Source: Candidatus Methanoperedens sp. (GTDB lineage: Archaea; Halobacteriota; Methanosarcinia; Methanosarcinales; Methanoperedenaceae). From it: 52,014 nt of DNA. The stretch is taken from contig JAUSDC010000181.1 in assembly GCA_030650845.1 (NCBI GenBank), forward strand, positions 1 to 52,014, read 5' to 3'. The notes below the pieces were generated by a model. That model did not search any database. It was given only the letters and a program-made list of their open reading frames with translations, and was not told the DNA's origin. Every line of letters begins with the position of its first letter. Within the stretch, counting starts at the first letter, position 1. Of the stretch, positions 18,642 to 27,124 are shown one piece after another. The position numbers were made by a program, and so were the translations under genes.

Positions 18642-18716
18642 TCGGCTCGACTACCCTTTTTAAATTATTTATACAGGCCCAACCTGAGAGGTAATTCAAA
18701 CCGGGAGACGAGCCGA
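18642..18716. other. Long-range inverted repeat between the radical SAM gene and glnA
   Basis: TCGGCTCG at 18642-18649 is exactly complementary to CGAGCCGA at 18709-18716. A local GTAGT/ACTAC stem encloses the first arm. The AT-rich TTTAAATTATTTATA between the arms could be a box A. The whole could be a structured transcript end for the radical SAM operon or a two-site operator for glnA. Confidence 0.35.
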
Positions 18717-18730
18717 CTATAAGCTACCGT

Positions 18731-19741
18731 TTACCTATGATATATAGTTTTCGCTAAGTAAATACCATCCACCACCCTCTCAATCCTGACATTCACTTCA
18801 GACCCGGAATGAAACCTGTCAGCATCAACGATAGTGACTACCCTGTCCCGCGCAACTGCCAGCTTTTCTCCTTTCATCCAGCCCGGTCCAACAACCTTCA
18901 CTTTCACTTTCTCATATCGTTTGAACACCCGGGGAATGGCTTTACTTTCAAAACTGCCGAAATCTTCAGGTTTTAGGACAAGCTTTGTGCTGTATTCATC
19001 TTCCCAATCATGCAGCTGAGAATAAAACTCATCCCAGCCCATCGGCTTTATTCCCTGTTTCCTTCCGTTCTTGTGAGGCAGGAATTTCTGTATCCCAAGA
19101 GCAGGAAATCGTTTCCCTGCGCCTATGCGAAGAGCGAACTCTATCAATTTTGGTATCTCTTCATCGTTTATTCCGGGCAGCCACACTGGCGCGATAAGAA
19201 GGTCGATGTCTGTGTTCCTGGCAATATACTCCGCGTTCTCAAGCACCCGTGCCAGGTTGTAAGAATCCGTGCCAGCTATAGTTTTTGCAAGTTCGGGATC
19301 AAGTGATTCTATGGACATATTGATGCGTGAGAGCCCTGCAACTTCCAGCTTATCGATCAGTTTCGATGAGAGAAGCATGCCGTTCGTCTGCATTGAGATG
19401 GTTTTTACATGTTTGTTCTTCGAGAGTGCCTCGACCAGTTCAACAAGCTGCGGATACATAGCAGGCTCCCCCACGGTATCGATATGCGCTTCGATATCTT
19501 TCGTCTCCTTGTAAGAGGCAGCCCAATCGAATGCGGCAAGCAATTGCGGCAGGTCAACCATATATTCGGATATCCTCTGCTTTGTCCGGGGGCCTGCATC
19601 AGTAGAACAAAAGATACACGAGAGCGGACACTCACTTATCGGGCGCACCTGCAGAACATTTGTCCCGCGGTCGATCATGCCAAAGGCTATGCAGCCCAGT
19701 AGGGGAATATCGCGGATGAGGATGTTGTTACATTTTGTCAT
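18731..19741 (-). CDS. Radical SAM protein with C-terminal TRAM-like domain
   Basis: A 336-residue protein. The start at 19741 gives MTKCNNILIRDIPLLGCIAFG and overlaps the end of the endonuclease gene by 14 bases; extending upstream would run through that gene. The cluster motif is CPLSCIFCSTDAG (C-x3-C-x2-C), followed by GEPAMYPQ and SMQTNG as SAM-binding strands. The last ~60 residues, VKVKVVGPGWMKGEKLAVARDRVVTIV and following, look like a small beta-barrel of the TRAM type that binds RNA. The family is an uncharacterised archaeal radical SAM group (COG2100-like); an RNA-modification role is inferred from the TRAM-like end. Confidence 0.85.
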   Translation of the reverse strand: MTKCNNILIRDIPLLGCIAFGMIDRGTNVLQVRPISECPLSCIFCSTDAGPRTKQRISEYMVDLPQLLAAFDWAASYKETKDIEAHIDTVGEPAMYPQLVELVEALSKNKHVKTISMQTNGMLLSSKLIDKLEVAGLSRINMSIESLDPELAKTIAGTDSYNLARVLENAEYIARNTDIDLLIAPVWLPGINDEEIPKLIEFALRIGAGKRFPALGIQKFLPHKNGRKQGIKPMGWDEFYSQLHDWEDEYSTKLVLKPEDFGSFESKAIPRVFKRYEKVKVKVVGPGWMKGEKLAVARDRVVTIVDADRFHSGSEVNVRIERVVDGIYLAKTIYHR

Positions 19742-20378
19742 TTTCAACCAATACGCATTCAAGGCATCTTTTTTTCCCGCAGAACTGTTTTCCGTACTCC
19801 ACAATAAGCGCATGGAATTCTTTATAAAGAGGAACTTCCTGCGGTATAGAACTCTCGAAAAGCGATTGCAGTTCCACGTAATCACCCTCAATACCCATGC
19901 ACGCACATATTCTCTTCGTATATGCATCTATCACGAACTTTGGTTTATCTGCCGCATACAGTACTATGCTGTCTGCAGTTTCTTCACCTACGCCGTTTTG
20001 TGAAAGAAGAATATTGCGCAATTCATCGACCGGTTTATCAAAGATTCCGGGATTCTCATAGAAAAATATCGAAATATCCTTCAACCTCTTTGCTTTCTGT
20101 CTGTAGAACCCGGTGCATCGAACATATCCTTCAAGTTTTTCAAGCTCAGCTCTAGCCAGCGATTCCGCAGCCATAAGCCCGTTCTCTTTAAGGTTTCTTA
20201 TCGCTTTCTCCACATTCTCCCATTTTGTCTGCTGGGTGAGGATCGTTCCCACCACAACCTCAAATGGAGTATCGGCAGGCCACCAGTCCTTATGACCGAA
20301 CAGGTTGAGAAATATGTCATAAAGGTCAATGATCCTTTGTGATCTTTTTTTATCAATATTAATTATTTTCTTATTCAT
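19728..20378 (-). CDS. Endonuclease III-related HhH-GPD DNA glycosylase
   Basis: A 216-residue protein of the HhH-GPD fold, COG2231-like. TILTQQTKWENVEKAIRNLK is the first helical motif and LLSQNGVGEETADSIVLYA the helix-hairpin-helix, ending with KPKFVIDAYTKRI, whose Asp is catalytic. The Lys expected in GVGxKTA of true endonuclease III is Glu here, so AP-lyase activity is unlikely. The C-terminal iron-sulfur loop, CGKKRCLEC, has three closely spaced Cys and lacks a fourth at the end, because the protein stops five residues later. A base-excision repair role is likely; the lesion is unknown. Confidence 0.85.
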   Translation of the reverse strand: MNKKIINIDKKRSQRIIDLYDIFLNLFGHKDWWPADTPFEVVVGTILTQQTKWENVEKAIRNLKENGLMAAESLARAELEKLEGYVRCTGFYRQKAKRLKDISIFFYENPGIFDKPVDELRNILLSQNGVGEETADSIVLYAADKPKFVIDAYTKRICACMGIEGDYVELQSLFESSIPQEVPLYKEFHALIVEYGKQFCGKKRCLECVLVENDKM

Positions 20379-20389
20379 TCAAATGTTTA

Positions 20390-21046
20390 TCAAACGAACT
20401 TTACGCCAAGATCCGAGAATCCATTTCTAATTGCAAGATTAATTAAAAATGGTGTCAGGGACTCGATCATATATGAAGAGGAAAGACCACCCCCATCCAG
20501 AGGATGAAGGGTTTTGATCTCTTCAGTCAGTTTCATAACCGTTCTCTTTGCTTTCTCATCATCCCCACAGACCACAACATCATAATCAAGCCTCAATTCA
20601 AGATTTGCCAGTTTCTTTGCAGAGATATTATGATATGCAGAGACCACTTTTACGGTCTTCGGAAGAATATCTTTTATTTCAAGGGCGGCGCTACCCTGTT
20701 TGGGTGGAGTATATTCAAACCAGGTGTTCTTTTTCATGGGAACGACAAGCGATATGACGATCTGGTCATTGAAATGAGGGCAAAGGCTTTTCAAAAGCGA
20801 TATCACACCATTGTATGGCACTGAAAGCACAACAACATCAGCGTCGCTGATCCCCAAGTCGTTCGTGCATCCACCTATGCCCCTGCAGGGGATACCCTTG
20901 TCCTCGAGCATGCACTTGAATTCATCCGCGGCTTTTATGGCCTTGTCCGCCTCTCGCGAGCATACTGTAATTTCGTGTTCTCCAGCCCATCGCAGCGCAA
21001 AACCCTCTCCAATGCTGCCAGTTCCGCCAAGTATTGCAATCTTCAT
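20390..21046 (-). CDS. npdG: F420H2:NADP oxidoreductase (NADPH-dependent F420 reductase)
   Basis: A 218-residue enzyme moving hydride between coenzyme F420 and NADP. MKIAILGGTGSIGEGFALRW is the Rossmann start binding NADP, with SREADKA for the 2'-phosphate, VLSVPYNG, and VVPMKKN/VVSAYHNISAKKL lining the F420 pocket. Length and motifs match methanogen Fno/NpdG. Its ATG overlaps the glycosyltransferase stop (ATGA), so both are in one transcript. It supplies NADPH from F420 for biosynthesis. Confidence 0.93.
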   Translation of the reverse strand: MKIAILGGTGSIGEGFALRWAGEHEITVCSREADKAIKAADEFKCMLEDKGIPCRGIGGCTNDLGISDADVVVLSVPYNGVISLLKSLCPHFNDQIVISLVVPMKKNTWFEYTPPKQGSAALEIKDILPKTVKVVSAYHNISAKKLANLELRLDYDVVVCGDDEKAKRTVMKLTEEIKTLHPLDGGGLSSSYMIESLTPFLINLAIRNGFSDLGVKFV

Positions 21047-21966
21047 TTTTTCTCCTTTTCTTTCAGGATCTTGCTCATCATATGCATGTTTTCCCTGTGC
21101 ATAGAAACCATCAGGTCGCTCACGACCATTAAAATGAACACCTGTATCCCTGTGACTATGAGCAGGGTGGCAAGTATTGTCAGGGGGATGTGGTCTATTT
21201 TTTTAAACCACTCATCCACCACATAAATGCCAATAGCTATACCGCTAATTGTAAGAAAACTCCCTATCACTCCAAAATAAAACAGAGGGTTGTGCATACG
21301 GGCAAGTAGAAATATGGTCGAAGCTATCCTGAAACCGTCCCTGATCGGTTTTAACTTTGTTTCTGCACCGCTCACCCTTGAAAGATATGTTATTGGTACT
21401 TCGACGATCTTCAAATTCTTTTTAACGCATTCCACTGTTATCTCTGTTTCAACCTCAAAACCCGTCCTGTTAAGTTCTATTTGTTTTATCGCATCGTAGC
21501 TGAACACTCTGTAGCCAGAAAGTATGTCTTCAAGCCAGACGCCGTATGCGAACCCGAATATCTTATTTAAAAAATAGTTTCCGAAAAGGTTCAATCTTGT
21601 AAATGCTCCTTTCTGGAAATTAGCTGTCCTTCCCCCGATAACGTGGTCTGCCAATCCCGATGTGACAGGTTCCAGGAGCTTATAGACCTCTTCGGGAAGA
21701 TACGTTCCATCCCCATCTATCATGACCACATATTTGTTATTGATTATCTGGAACGCCTGGTTTACAGCCTGCCCCTTTCCTTTTCCGCTTTGCAGTACGA
21801 CCTTTGCACCCGCTTTTTCGGCATTCTTTACTGTACCATCCTTACTGTGTCCGTCAATGACGAGAATGTTGGAAAAACCCATTGACCTGAATTCACTAAC
21901 TATCCCACCTATCGTTTTACCCTCATTGAGCGTGGGAATTAAGATACAAACATCCTCTTTGTTCAT
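21043..21966 (-). CDS. Family 2 glycosyltransferase, dolichol-phosphate sugar synthase-like
   Basis: A 307-residue membrane-bound GT-A enzyme. ILIPTLNEGKTIGGIV is the nucleotide-binding start, DGHSKDGT and MIDGDGTYLPE give the D-x-D metal motif, and LSGYRVFSYDA the acceptor region. Two C-terminal hydrophobic helices (FYFGVIGSFLTISGIAIGIYVV and LTILATLLIVTGIQVFILMVV) anchor it. The layout is that of enzymes that load hexose onto polyprenyl phosphate for surface glycans or N-glycosylation; the sugar is not predictable. It overlaps fno. Confidence 0.88.
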   Translation of the reverse strand: MNKEDVCILIPTLNEGKTIGGIVSEFRSMGFSNILVIDGHSKDGTVKNAEKAGAKVVLQSGKGKGQAVNQAFQIINNKYVVMIDGDGTYLPEEVYKLLEPVTSGLADHVIGGRTANFQKGAFTRLNLFGNYFLNKIFGFAYGVWLEDILSGYRVFSYDAIKQIELNRTGFEVETEITVECVKKNLKIVEVPITYLSRVSGAETKLKPIRDGFRIASTIFLLARMHNPLFYFGVIGSFLTISGIAIGIYVVDEWFKKIDHIPLTILATLLIVTGIQVFILMVVSDLMVSMHRENMHMMSKILKEKEKK

Positions 21967-22016
21967 TTAAAGTCTTTATTTATCTGAATCTACTTAATAG
22001 TTTAGTGATTGGCTTG

Positions 22017-22700
22017 CTAATTCTTCAACTTGCTACCCACATAAACTGTGACGATACCGAAGGTCAGATCATAATACTGAATATTTCGCATCCCAGATAC
22101 CTTCATTAATTCAACGAACTCCTCTCGTTTCGGGAATGCCATTACAGATGATGGCAAATAACTGTAAGGTCCTGTTTTTTTTGAAATTAAACTACCGACA
22201 ACAGGCAAGAGTTTTTGAAAATAAAGATAATACATCGACCTGAAAAAGCGATTCTGCGGCTGCGAGAATTCAAGCACCACGATCCTGCCCCCATTCCTGA
22301 CCACCCTGTGCATCTCAGAGAGGGCTTTATTAATATCTGCCACGTTCCTGATGCCAAAAGCCACGATAGCGCCGTCAAAACTATTGTCTTTGAAAGACAG
22401 GTTCTCAGCATCGTTCTGGATGCAGCAGACATTTCTCAGGCAGCTTTTCTTGATCTTCATGTCGCACAGCTTCAGCATTTCCACGCAGAAATCCGAGGCT
22501 ACAGCATGGCTTCTTTTTGATACTTCAATCGCCACATCCCCTGTTCCAGAACAGACATCAAGGATGCGCCCTGATGGAAGTTTTTCCGCTGCGAACCTGC
22601 GCCAGTATTTGTCACGCCTTAAACTCAAAAGGGAATTTAGAAAATCATAACTTTGTGAAATCCCTGCAAACATCTTCTGGATATATTCCTTTTTCTGCAC
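22017..22700 (-). CDS. UbiE/MenG family quinone-ring C-methyltransferase
   Basis: A 227-residue SAM-dependent enzyme. It carries the family N-terminus (YIQKMFAGISQSYDFLNSLLSLRRDKYWRR), motif I RILDVCSGTGDVAIEV, NDAENLSFKDNSFDGAIVAFGIRNV, and VVLEFSQP followed by YYLYFQKLLPVVG. These are the two Prosite-type signatures of UbiE/COQ5, which in menaquinone makers converts demethylmenaquinone to menaquinone. No other men or mqn gene is in the window, so the pathway is inferred. Its presence fits the quinone-type membrane proteins of the cytochrome operons. Confidence 0.85.
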   Translation of the reverse strand: MQKKEYIQKMFAGISQSYDFLNSLLSLRRDKYWRRFAAEKLPSGRILDVCSGTGDVAIEVSKRSHAVASDFCVEMLKLCDMKIKKSCLRNVCCIQNDAENLSFKDNSFDGAIVAFGIRNVADINKALSEMHRVVRNGGRIVVLEFSQPQNRFFRSMYYLYFQKLLPVVGSLISKKTGPYSYLPSSVMAFPKREEFVELMKVSGMRNIQYYDLTFGIVTVYVGSKLKN

Positions 22701-22737
22701 TGTTGCCTCGCTTAATTATAGTCTCCCGCATTACATC

Positions 22738-22790
22738 AAACTCCGGTGGCGTGAGTTCGTACGAGTTCGTTGTTAATTTTCATACCAGTT
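22738..22790. repeat. Nested-palindrome dispersed repeat, copy 2 (short)
   Basis: It shares the AACTCCGGTGGCGTGAGTTCGT core, the GAGTTCGTTGT arm and the TTTTCATACCAG tail with the element after hmgA, but lacks the left outer arm. It lies in the spacer between the UbiE-like gene and purB. Confidence 0.7.
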
Positions 22791-22926
22791 TCCTGATTCA
22801 CTTACTATTATCCAGGGAAACCATCTTTAAGCCTACTTTTTAAGGTTTAAATATTGCTATTGGACTTCTATGATTTCACCCAAACATCGATAGTTTCTTT
22901 AAACCAGACCGACATTTAGTAACCAT

Positions 22927-24264
22927 ATGGCAATCCATCCTATTGAATACCGCTATGGACACAGTGAAATGAAATCTGTCTGGAGCGAAGAGACGCGCCT
23001 TGTCAAAATGCTTGAGGTCGAAGCTGCTCTTGCAAAAGCTGAAGTCAAGGCAGGTTACATCCCGAAAGGAGTTGAGGAAAAAATAAAACGGGGCGCAGGA
23101 AAGGTAAAACTGGAGCGTGTCAAGGCAATAGAGGATGAGATACACCACGATGTTATGGCAGTGGTGCATGCACTTTCTGAACAGTCCGAAGATGCAGGAA
23201 AATGGGTGCATTTTGGGGCCACCTCGAACGATATTCTGGATACCGCAACTGCGCTTCAAATAAAAGATGCAATAATGATCTTTAGAAAAGAGACGGCAAA
23301 ATTGCGCTCTGTGCTTATTGATACTGCTCTGCTGCACAAGAACACCGTATGTGCGGGGCGCACCCACGGGCAGATCGGCGTTCCCACAACTTATGGTCTG
23401 CGCTTTGCGATATGGGCATCCGAGATGGACAGGCACATGGAGCGGCTTGACCAGCTCACACCGCGTGCCACAGCAGGAAAGATGAGCGGCGCTGTCGGGA
23501 CGCAGGCAGCCTTCGGGAAAAAGGGCATCGAGATACAGAAGAGGACTATGGAAGAACTGGGTATCGAACCTGCTGACGTCTCGAACCAGATAATCCAGAG
23601 GGACAGGCATGCTGAGTTCGTGATGTGGATGGCGAACACGGTCACAACGCTTGATAAGATATGTGTGGAGATAAGAAGCCTCGCAAGAAGCGAGATAGCA
23701 GAGGTGGAAGAAAGTTTTGGCAAGAAACAGGTTGGCTCATCCACGATGCCTCATAAGCGTAACCCAATAAAATCAGAGCAGGTATGCGGACTTGCACGGA
23801 TCGTGAGGGCGATGGTGGAGCCAGAGCTGCTGAATAACACACTGTGGGATGAACGCGACCTTACAAACTCATCGTGCGAGCGGATAGTGTTCCCTGAATC
23901 CTGCGTGCTTACTGACCATGTGATAAGGCTTACAACAACAATTATCCAGAACCTGCGCTTCTACCCTGAGAACATCAGGAAGAACCTGGATTTGCTCAAC
24001 GGCCTGAACATGGGCGAGGCAGTAATGATCGAACTCACAAAGAAAGGCGTGGGAAGGCAGGAAGCTCATGAGATAGTTCGGCAGTCCGCAATGACCGCGC
24101 GCGAGACACAGGGACAAATGAAAGACGCACTGCTTGGAAACGAAACAGTATCAAAATATTTGAGCGATGATGATATCACAGGTATAATGGACCCGGAAAA
24201 ATATATAGGTACAGCGGTAGAACAGGTGGAATCCCTTGCAGCAAAATTGAAAAAACGAAAATAA
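22927..24264 (+). CDS. purB: Adenylosuccinate lyase
   Basis: A 445-residue lyase acting twice in purine synthesis, on SAICAR and on adenylosuccinate. MAIHPIEYRYGHSEMKSVW is a typical archaeal start. TSNDILDTATALQ, GRTHGQIGVPTTYG with the general acid His, and the signature SSTMPHKRNPIKSEQ with the catalytic Ser loop are all present. It is followed after 12 bases by an acetyltransferase gene. Confidence 0.96.
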   Translation: MAIHPIEYRYGHSEMKSVWSEETRLVKMLEVEAALAKAEVKAGYIPKGVEEKIKRGAGKVKLERVKAIEDEIHHDVMAVVHALSEQSEDAGKWVHFGATSNDILDTATALQIKDAIMIFRKETAKLRSVLIDTALLHKNTVCAGRTHGQIGVPTTYGLRFAIWASEMDRHMERLDQLTPRATAGKMSGAVGTQAAFGKKGIEIQKRTMEELGIEPADVSNQIIQRDRHAEFVMWMANTVTTLDKICVEIRSLARSEIAEVEESFGKKQVGSSTMPHKRNPIKSEQVCGLARIVRAMVEPELLNNTLWDERDLTNSSCERIVFPESCVLTDHVIRLTTTIIQNLRFYPENIRKNLDLLNGLNMGEAVMIELTKKGVGRQEAHEIVRQSAMTARETQGQMKDALLGNETVSKYLSDDDITGIMDPEKYIGTAVEQVESLAAKLKKRK

Positions 24265-24276
24265 GAGGAAAAACAT

Positions 24277-24729
24277 TTGTTAAGAAAAGCCACGATCAAA
24301 GACGTCGAAAAGATGTGGAAGCTGATAAACAGTTATGCTGATAAGCGCATGATGCTTCCCAGGTCGCTGAGCGAACTGTATGAGAACCTGCGGGATTTTT
24401 TTGTTATCATTCAGGATGATAAAATGGTTGGTTGCGGTGCGCTCCATATTACATGGGAAGACTATGGGGAGATACTTTCACTTGCTGTCGAGCCTGAACT
24501 GGTAAGGAAGGGAATAGGTTCCCAGATCCTGAAAGCATGTGAGGAGGAAGCCAGGACTCTTGGACTGAACAAGCTCATCACGCTGACATATATTCCGGAG
24601 TTCTTTGAGAAGCATGATTTTGTCAGGGTGAAAAAAAGTACGCTGCCTCACAAGATATGGAGCATGTGCATAAAGTGCCCCAAGTTCCCTGACTGCGATG
24701 AGATACCACTTGTGAAGAAGATAAGTTAG
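24277..24729 (+). CDS. GNAT N-acetyltransferase, probable short amino-acid N-acetyltransferase (ArgA-like)
   Basis: A 150-residue GNAT protein from a TTG start behind AGAGGAAAA. LRKATIKDVEKMWKLINSYA opens the fold, and EILSLAVEPELVRKGIGSQIL is the acetyl-CoA-binding motif. The length, VGCGALHITWEDYGEI strand and C-terminal PKFPDCDE match the short N-acetylglutamate synthase-like group of archaea. The gene converges with argH with only two bases between stops, which supports an arginine role (inference). Confidence 0.78.
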   Translation: MLRKATIKDVEKMWKLINSYADKRMMLPRSLSELYENLRDFFVIIQDDKMVGCGALHITWEDYGEILSLAVEPELVRKGIGSQILKACEEEARTLGLNKLITLTYIPEFFEKHDFVRVKKSTLPHKIWSMCIKCPKFPDCDEIPLVKKIS

Positions 24730-24731
24730 AA

Positions 24732-26204
24732 CTAAACCTGTAAAACATTCTTGCATGCATTTTCAAGTTCCTCGGCTGCAGCATTTACCTTTTTACGCAT
24801 CAGCCTGATATCTCCCGCGATGCTACCAAGCTTCTTTGCAAGAGCCATCACCTGTCGCTTTGTCTCTTTCGGTGCAGGACCTCCTGTTACTGCGCGTTTG
24901 TTGATATTGGCAGCCGGGTCAAGAGCCTCTATAATATCTTTTTCAGAAAGTCCCCTGGCGCTCAGTTTCTCGTGAATGAGCTTCATGGAAATAGCATCCA
25001 GGTCACGGAGTGATGGGATTTTTCCTGTGCGTGCGACCGCTCCCACAATATGATGAGCTGTCCTGAACGGGATTCCCGTTGTCCGAACGATTGTGTCTGC
25101 AAGTTCTGTGGCTGTCATGAATCCCTTTTCGGACGACAGCTTCATGTTCTCTTTTTTCACCTTCATGGTGCTTATCATGCCATGCGCCATGCGCACTGAA
25201 GACCGGACTGCATCGGCGGAGCGCCACAGATGCGGCGTAGCTTCCTGCAAATCGCGGTTGTAGCTGTATGGAAGAGCTTTGCATATAGTCAGCACTGACA
25301 TTAGGGCGCCATTCACAGTCCCCGTTTTTGCCCGCATGAGTTCTGCAATATCCGGGTTTTTCTTCTGCGGCATTATGGAAGACGTTGAAGAATAACTGTC
25401 ATCAAGTTCTATAAGATCAAATTCCGTTGTGCTCCAGAGTATCAACTCTTCAGCCATTCTGGAAAGCGAAGTCATTAAATTCGAGAAGCAGCTCATGCTC
25501 TCTATCATGAAATCCCGCGTACTCACTGCATCCATGGAATTCCTGAGCATGCCTTCAAAACCCAGGAGTTCAGTCGTCCTCTTCCTGTCGATCGGAAACC
25601 CGGTGGATGCAAATGCAGCTGCTCCGAGCGGGTTCAGGTTCGTGCGCCCGTAAGCGCCGTTCAGCCTTTCAATATCGCGAACAAAAGCTGTTGAATGGGC
25701 AAGGAGATTATGAGCAAGCGTAGTGGGCTGGGCATGCTGGGTATGGGTATATCCAGGCATAATGGTATCATGGTGTTTTGATGCAGTTCCTATCAGCGAG
25801 GCAACAAGGTCATGAACCTCTTCCATAAGAGCCATGAGTTCAGCACGAAGCGCAAGGCGTATACACGTTGCAACCTCATCGTTCCTTGAGCGCGCAGAGT
25901 GCATCCTTCCACCCGTATCCTCGCCCACCATTTCTATGAGCCGTGCCTCAAGGGCGATGTGTACGTCCTCGTATGAAGTGTCAAGAGCAGAAATTCCTTC
26001 AGCTTTTATTTTTTCAAGTCCGCATAGTATCGCAGCGCAATCACTGGCATTGATGATATCCTGTTCCCGCAACATGATAACATGCGCCCTGTCCACTTCG
26101 ATATCAGCATCAAATAGTCGCCTGTCAGCTTCCATGGATGAAGTAAACCGTTCAATGTCCTCGTCTGGCTCAGCAGACAGCCGCCCTCGCCTTAAAATAT
26201 TCAT
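24732..26204 (-). CDS. argH: Argininosuccinate lyase
   Basis: A 490-residue enzyme of the fumarase/aspartase family giving arginine and fumarate. MHSARSRNDEVAT, GYTHTQHAQPTTLAH, and the signature SSIMPQKKNPDIAELMR are intact, as is the start motif of RLSAEPDEDIERFTSS. Length is at the upper end of the usual 460-490. It diverges from artA across a spacer with an inverted repeat. Confidence 0.96.
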   Translation of the reverse strand: MNILRRGRLSAEPDEDIERFTSSMEADRRLFDADIEVDRAHVIMLREQDIINASDCAAILCGLEKIKAEGISALDTSYEDVHIALEARLIEMVGEDTGGRMHSARSRNDEVATCIRLALRAELMALMEEVHDLVASLIGTASKHHDTIMPGYTHTQHAQPTTLAHNLLAHSTAFVRDIERLNGAYGRTNLNPLGAAAFASTGFPIDRKRTTELLGFEGMLRNSMDAVSTRDFMIESMSCFSNLMTSLSRMAEELILWSTTEFDLIELDDSYSSTSSIMPQKKNPDIAELMRAKTGTVNGALMSVLTICKALPYSYNRDLQEATPHLWRSADAVRSSVRMAHGMISTMKVKKENMKLSSEKGFMTATELADTIVRTTGIPFRTAHHIVGAVARTGKIPSLRDLDAISMKLIHEKLSARGLSEKDIIEALDPAANINKRAVTGGPAPKETKRQVMALAKKLGSIAGDIRLMRKKVNAAAEELENACKNVLQV

Positions 26205-26262
26205 AGTTTCATCATCTAAGATGTGTCGCAGAGAATAAAAGACTTTTTGGATAAAAACTATA

Positions 26263-26294
26263 TAATGTAATGTGAACTATTAGAGATTACATTA
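26263..26294. promoter_or_regulatory. 9-bp inverted repeat between argH and artA
   Basis: TAATGTAAT at 26263-26271 and ATTACATTA at 26286-26294 are perfect complements with 14 bases between. The site lies 14 bases ahead of the artA ATG and about 60 bases from the argH start, so it could be an operator for either gene. Confidence 0.45.
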
Positions 26295-26308
26295 ATTAGG
26301 GATACATT

Positions 26309-27124
26309 ATGATAGAAAATATTCTCTGGCTTGCACTGGGATTGCTCATCGCAGCTTCACTCATACCAGCAGAGAAAAGGCTAAAATTCACAGTAGCCGG
26401 AGCAGGCTGGGCATTTTTTTCAGTGCACTGGGCGCTGCAGTGGCAGCACTATGTCGACGTGGGTGATTATGTCAACGTGCTGCTTATCGTTCTTGCCTCT
26501 ATTGGCTGTCTTCTATTGGGTTTCTTCCTTATAAAACAGGATAGGCGCATCATGAAAGAAATTAACGGTATAAGCGTCATACGATCCATTTTTATGGCTA
26601 CTACAGCATCTGCAGTTGGAGGAATATCTTACTTTGCTTTTTCCGAGATCATGCCGTTGAATCAGTGGCTCATCACAACGGTCACTGACCAGACCGTATG
26701 GCTCGGTTCACTTTTCGGGATCGTGATAACTAGACTTGACACCAACCTGATATCTATAAATGGGTACAGGGTAGAGATAATCCTTGCCTGCACTGCGATC
26801 GAGAGTATAGCACTGTTCATGGGTATTATCGCAAGCGCGCATGCGTCATTTGAAAGGACCGCGAAAGCATTCATTGTTTCAGTTCCCATAATTTACGCTC
26901 TGAACCTGATACGCAACGTTTTCGTAGCTGATGCCTATGCAATGAACTGGTTCGGCGATCCTGAAATGAGCTTTTATATTGCCCACACTATAATAGCAAA
27001 GGCAGGCTCCCTCATAGCGCTTTTTGTGATAGCCTATGCTGTTATGAAAATACTTCCGGAGATAATTGATATGATAGATGGGATTATTAATCTGTTCAGG
27101 GGTATCTTCAAAAATGCTGGCTAA
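26309..27124 (+). CDS. artA: Archaeosortase A
   Basis: A 271-residue multispan membrane protein of the exosortase/archaeosortase family. About seven or eight helices are seen. The catalytic Cys is in ILACTAIES, the conserved Arg in NLIRNVFVA and a His in YIAHTII. ArtA cleaves and lipid-anchors surface proteins that carry a C-terminal PGF-type sorting signal. The next two genes encode archaetidylserine decarboxylase and synthase, the same partnership known from Haloferax, where their lipid is needed for ArtA-dependent anchoring. Confidence 0.9.
   Translation: MIENILWLALGLLIAASLIPAEKRLKFTVAGAGWAFFSVHWALQWQHYVDVGDYVNVLLIVLASIGCLLLGFFLIKQDRRIMKEINGISVIRSIFMATTASAVGGISYFAFSEIMPLNQWLITTVTDQTVWLGSLFGIVITRLDTNLISINGYRVEIILACTAIESIALFMGIIASAHASFERTAKAFIVSVPIIYALNLIRNVFVADAYAMNWFGDPEMSFYIAHTIIAKAGSLIALFVIAYAVMKILPEIIDMIDGIINLFRGIFKNAG

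Noticed and set aside
22876-23610. A 244-codon open frame antisense to purB
   Set aside because: It is fully covered by a well-conserved gene on the other strand, is Cys/His-rich in a way typical of reversed codons, and has no family match or ribosome site.
24478-24756. Antisense frame over the acetyltransferase
   Set aside because: Shadow of a clear GNAT gene; no independent signals.
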